From the NCBI GenBank assembly GCA_019454045.1, contig SKCR01015015.1:62001-126000 (forward strand): a DNA stretch of 64,000 nt, in the 5' to 3' direction. The stretch's first letter is position 1. Every line of letters starts with the position of its first letter. This DNA comes from Zanthoxylum bungeanum (Eukaryota > Streptophyta > Magnoliopsida > Sapindales > Rutaceae). The translations under genes and the position numbers were made by a program. Of this stretch, positions 62,201 to 64,000 are shown one piece after another. The notes beneath the pieces are model-generated. The model was given only the letters and a program-made list of their open reading frames with translations. It made no database searches and was not told the origin of the DNA.

Positions 62201-62417
62201 GAAGGTACGCCCCACTAAGATCAGAAAGGGCGATTTGGTACTTAAGCAGTCGAGGCCGTCGGCGACAGATCTGAGAGGAAAGTTCAGACCTAACTGGGAA
62301 GGACCTTACATAGTGCAGAAAGTGATAGGAAATGGGGCAGTGAAACTGTAATACTTGGAAGGTAATGAGTTCACTGAGCCGATCAACGTGGACAGATTGA
62401 AGCAGTATTTTGCCTGA
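59224..62417 (+). pseudogene. pol of gypsy C: RT, two RNase H domains, integrase
   Basis: One frame from 59226 to the natural TGA at 62415, with no frameshift and stops at 59421 (TAG), 60762 (TGA), 61458 (TAG) and 62349 (TAA). It starts mid-protein (VTSEEREKLEYILVRYAKVF) because of copia D. RT is about 59460-59990: VCVDYRDLNKACPKDDFPLP, SFADGFSGYNQ and VYVDDMMVKS. The first RNase H (about 60180-60590) lacks the usual catalytic Asp (ILYLAIESEAFGAMM). A second RNase H at about 60690-61070 has MYFDGAV, AEYEACAFGL, YGDSMLVVQQ and MADALATL, a dual arrangement characteristic of Tat. Integrase: zinc-region HCHNCQAHG, then WGIDMIGEL, VTDNGVQF and NGTVEAANKT as D, D, E. Confidence 0.93.
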
Positions 62418-62600
62418 GAAAGAGAAGACTTGGCAGAAGGCCTAACCCGACGAGATAAGGTAACTCATGCATGCATGCATACACGTAACTCATTTTGGCA
62501 TTCGTTTTGTGTTTGTTTTGTATTCACAGGTTTTGAAGAAGAAAAAAGAAGGCGGCAAAAAAAAGCCGATTAGAAGCATCAACATACCAGCAGCAGTTTC
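62418..62600 (+). other. Start of the 3' UTR of gypsy C
   Basis: Short spacer between the pol stop and the repeat array, with a (CATG)n-like CATGCATGCATGCATAC at 62468. No antisense ORF is present, unlike what is suspected for element B. Confidence 0.5.
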
Positions 62601-63100
62601 GGGATGCGTCCCAGGGGGCAAAGCCCACATCAATACTAGCAGCAGTCTTGGGGATGCGTCCCGGGGTTGAGGCCCACGTCAACACATATACCAGTTGCAG
62701 TTATTGGGATGCGTCCCAGGATCGAGGTCCATCACATCATCAATTTCGGGATGCGTCCCAGGGTCAAGGCCCACCTTTTGTCAGCGGTATTGGGATGCGT
62801 CCCAGAGTCGAGGCCCCCATTGTCGGTTGCAGCTATTGGGATGCATCCCAGGATCGAGGTCGACTGCATCATCAGTTTCGGGATGCATCCCAGGGTCGAG
62901 GCCCACATATTGGCAACGTTATCGGGACGCGTCCCAGGGTCGAGGCCCCCGTTGTCGGTTGCATCTATCGGGATGCGTCCCAGGGTCGTTGGCCCCCTAC
63001 ATCGTTAGTTTTGGGATGCGTCCCAGGGTCGTTGGCCCCCTGCATCGTTAGCTTTGGGATGCGTCCTAGGACCGAGGTCCACTACGGCATCAACTCAGGT
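62601..63100 (+). repeat. Tandem array of about 44 bp units in the 3' UTR of gypsy C
   Basis: Eleven copies of GGGATGCGTCCCAGGGTCGA-type text start at about 62601, 62651, 62706, 62748, 62792, 62838, 62880, 62924, 62970, 63013 and 63056. Steps are 42-46 bp after two longer ones. Each unit contains the inverted repeat GGGA-TGCG-TCCC. Apparent frames across the array (62648-63127 and others) are by-products. Confidence 0.9.
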
Positions 63101-63205
63101 CGAGGCAGCAGGCAAGTCAGATGGTAGCTGGCGAGCCAGGTAAGTGAAAATGCATTGCATAACTTTGATAGGATTGTCACTGTTACACATTACACAAATC
63201 CCATC

Positions 63206-63219
63206 AAAGTGGGGGCGAC
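63206..63219 (+). other. Polypurine tract of gypsy C
   Basis: AAAGTGGGGGCGAC directly before the 3' LTR TG. Confidence 0.85.
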
Positions 63220-64000
63220 TGTAGGCACTGCATTTTTGCATATAAGTCCCTATGATGAGTCTCATTTGGAGGCACTACCTTTTAAGTCACGGAAGTCACG
63301 GGAAATGAACGTCGGAAGGGGAAATTCAGAATAAGTACATCATCAGATTCATTTCCCAAGTTCACTGTCTTCGTTTGTGTTGCGTTCGTGGCCACATTCG
63401 AACGATTGTGGGCATTCGTGTAGCGTTCGAATCAGCGTTCGAACGGCGTCGGTATTTCTGGTTTTGCTGCTAGCCTCACACCCCAGCCCAATTAGCCCAC
63501 CAAAGCCCATAAAACACATCCCAATTAATAAAACACATATTTAACACATGGGGAATTAAATAAAATATTAATTAAATCATATACCAAATTAAATAAAACA
63601 TTAAAATCAATCAACCAATTCTATTCCTAATTAAAAATATTGTATTCCTAACTTAACAAATATTATGCCTAAACAACACAAATTAAATATATTGACTTCC
63701 TAATTAACCAAATTTTGTCCCCCAATCAATCTTAGGCTTTCCTTGCATGACACCAAATCAAATCCCCCTTAAATGCCAAATCCATTTCCTTTTCAAGCAA
63801 GGAGTAGCCTTACCCCCTTTGCCTATAAAAACCAACCTCTCCCAACCCTTGCAGTCTCTGACTTACACGCATACAGCAAGAAAAAAGCCTCTTGATTCAC
63901 GCATACAGCAAGCAAATATTTCTCTTCTCCTCCTACACCCTTAGCCGAAAATCACAGCCCCATAAACCCCTCTATTGCCGAAAACATTACAACCTAAAAC
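63220..64000 (+). repeat. 3' LTR of gypsy C (partial)
   Basis: Matches 34857 onward. TATA at 63824-63831. The remaining roughly 2.3 kb lies beyond the window. Confidence 0.92.

Larger units (their letters stand above)
34857..64000 (+). mobile_element. Tat-lineage Ty3/gypsy element C, with copia D nested in pol (right end outside window)
   Basis: 5' LTR 34857-37976, PBS, leader, gag, protease, [copia D 41565-59223], RT, RNase H, second RNase H, integrase, 3' UTR repeats, PPT, and 3' LTR from 63220. Over the 781 bp visible in both LTRs I counted about 25 differences, roughly 3%, many at CpG sites. A pol segment between protease and RT appears to be missing at the D junction. The dual RNase H, the 3' UTR array and the TGGCGACTCCACTGGGGA PBS place it in the Tat lineage. 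Confidence 0.93.

Noticed and set aside
62648..63127. Several overlapping frames of 113-159 codons
   Set aside because: They arise from the 44 bp array, whose units lack stops in several frames; amino-acid repeats simply mirror the DNA repeat.

Overview
This window is plant nuclear heterochromatin made almost entirely of nested retrotransposons. I found no host gene, tRNA, rRNA or CRISPR array that I could support. Evidence for a plant genome is Ty1/copia elements primed by initiator tRNA-Met, Ty3/gypsy elements of the Tat/Athila type (dual RNase H, 3' UTR tandem repeats, tRNA-Asp-type and TGGCGACTCCACTGGGGA-type primer sites), and a plant L1-type LINE with a DUF4283/zinc-knuckle ORF1. An angiosperm is likely; the species cannot be read from the sequence.

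Layout, left to right. (1) 1-9193: copia element X1 on the minus strand. Its 3' LTR is cut by the window edge, its gag-pol is badly decayed, and its 5' LTR is 7196-9193. It sits in an older copia LTR whose remainder is 9194-9753. (2) 9754-11512 and 29985-32444: the 3' part of an old Tat-like gypsy element B, split by gypsy A. It has degenerate antisense coding traces, an array of eight 63-64 bp repeats, a PPT and a 1.2 kb LTR. (3) 11513-29984: gypsy A (Athila-like, plus strand). It has both LTRs and gag-protease but no recognisable RT, RNase H or integrase. Two insertions of copia family X split its gag: full-length X2 (13131-22991, TSD AATGT) and an oppositely oriented solo LTR (23556-25593). 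(4) 32445-33460: AT-rich, unassigned. (5) 33461-34856: PBS and partial LTR of a minus-strand gypsy E. (6) 34857-64000: Tat gypsy C on the plus strand, with a 3.1 kb 5' LTR, leader, gag-PR, pol, 3' UTR repeats and the start of the 3' LTR. It is interrupted by (7) 41565-59223: copia D (minus strand), which carries a whole LINE in its leader and has an extra partial copy of LTR + PBS + leader + LINE 5' end on its left side.

Relative order of insertion: B and E are old hosts. A landed in B. X2 and the solo X LTR landed in A. C landed in E's LTR. D landed in C, and a LINE is present inside D. The D repeat copies are nearly identical to each other. The A LTRs are clearly more diverged than the X, C or D LTRs.

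Points of most interest: the rearranged tandem D structure with a deletion junction into gypsy C; the coding frame of gypsy C, which is broken only by stops of the CAA/CAG/CGA-to-stop kind and by no frameshift; a 36 bp templated replacement inside one X2 LTR; a short sense-strand ORF that recurs in five X-family LTR copies; and degraded antisense sequence with plant-mobile-domain-like motifs and splice-donor signals. No new non-transposon system is evident.
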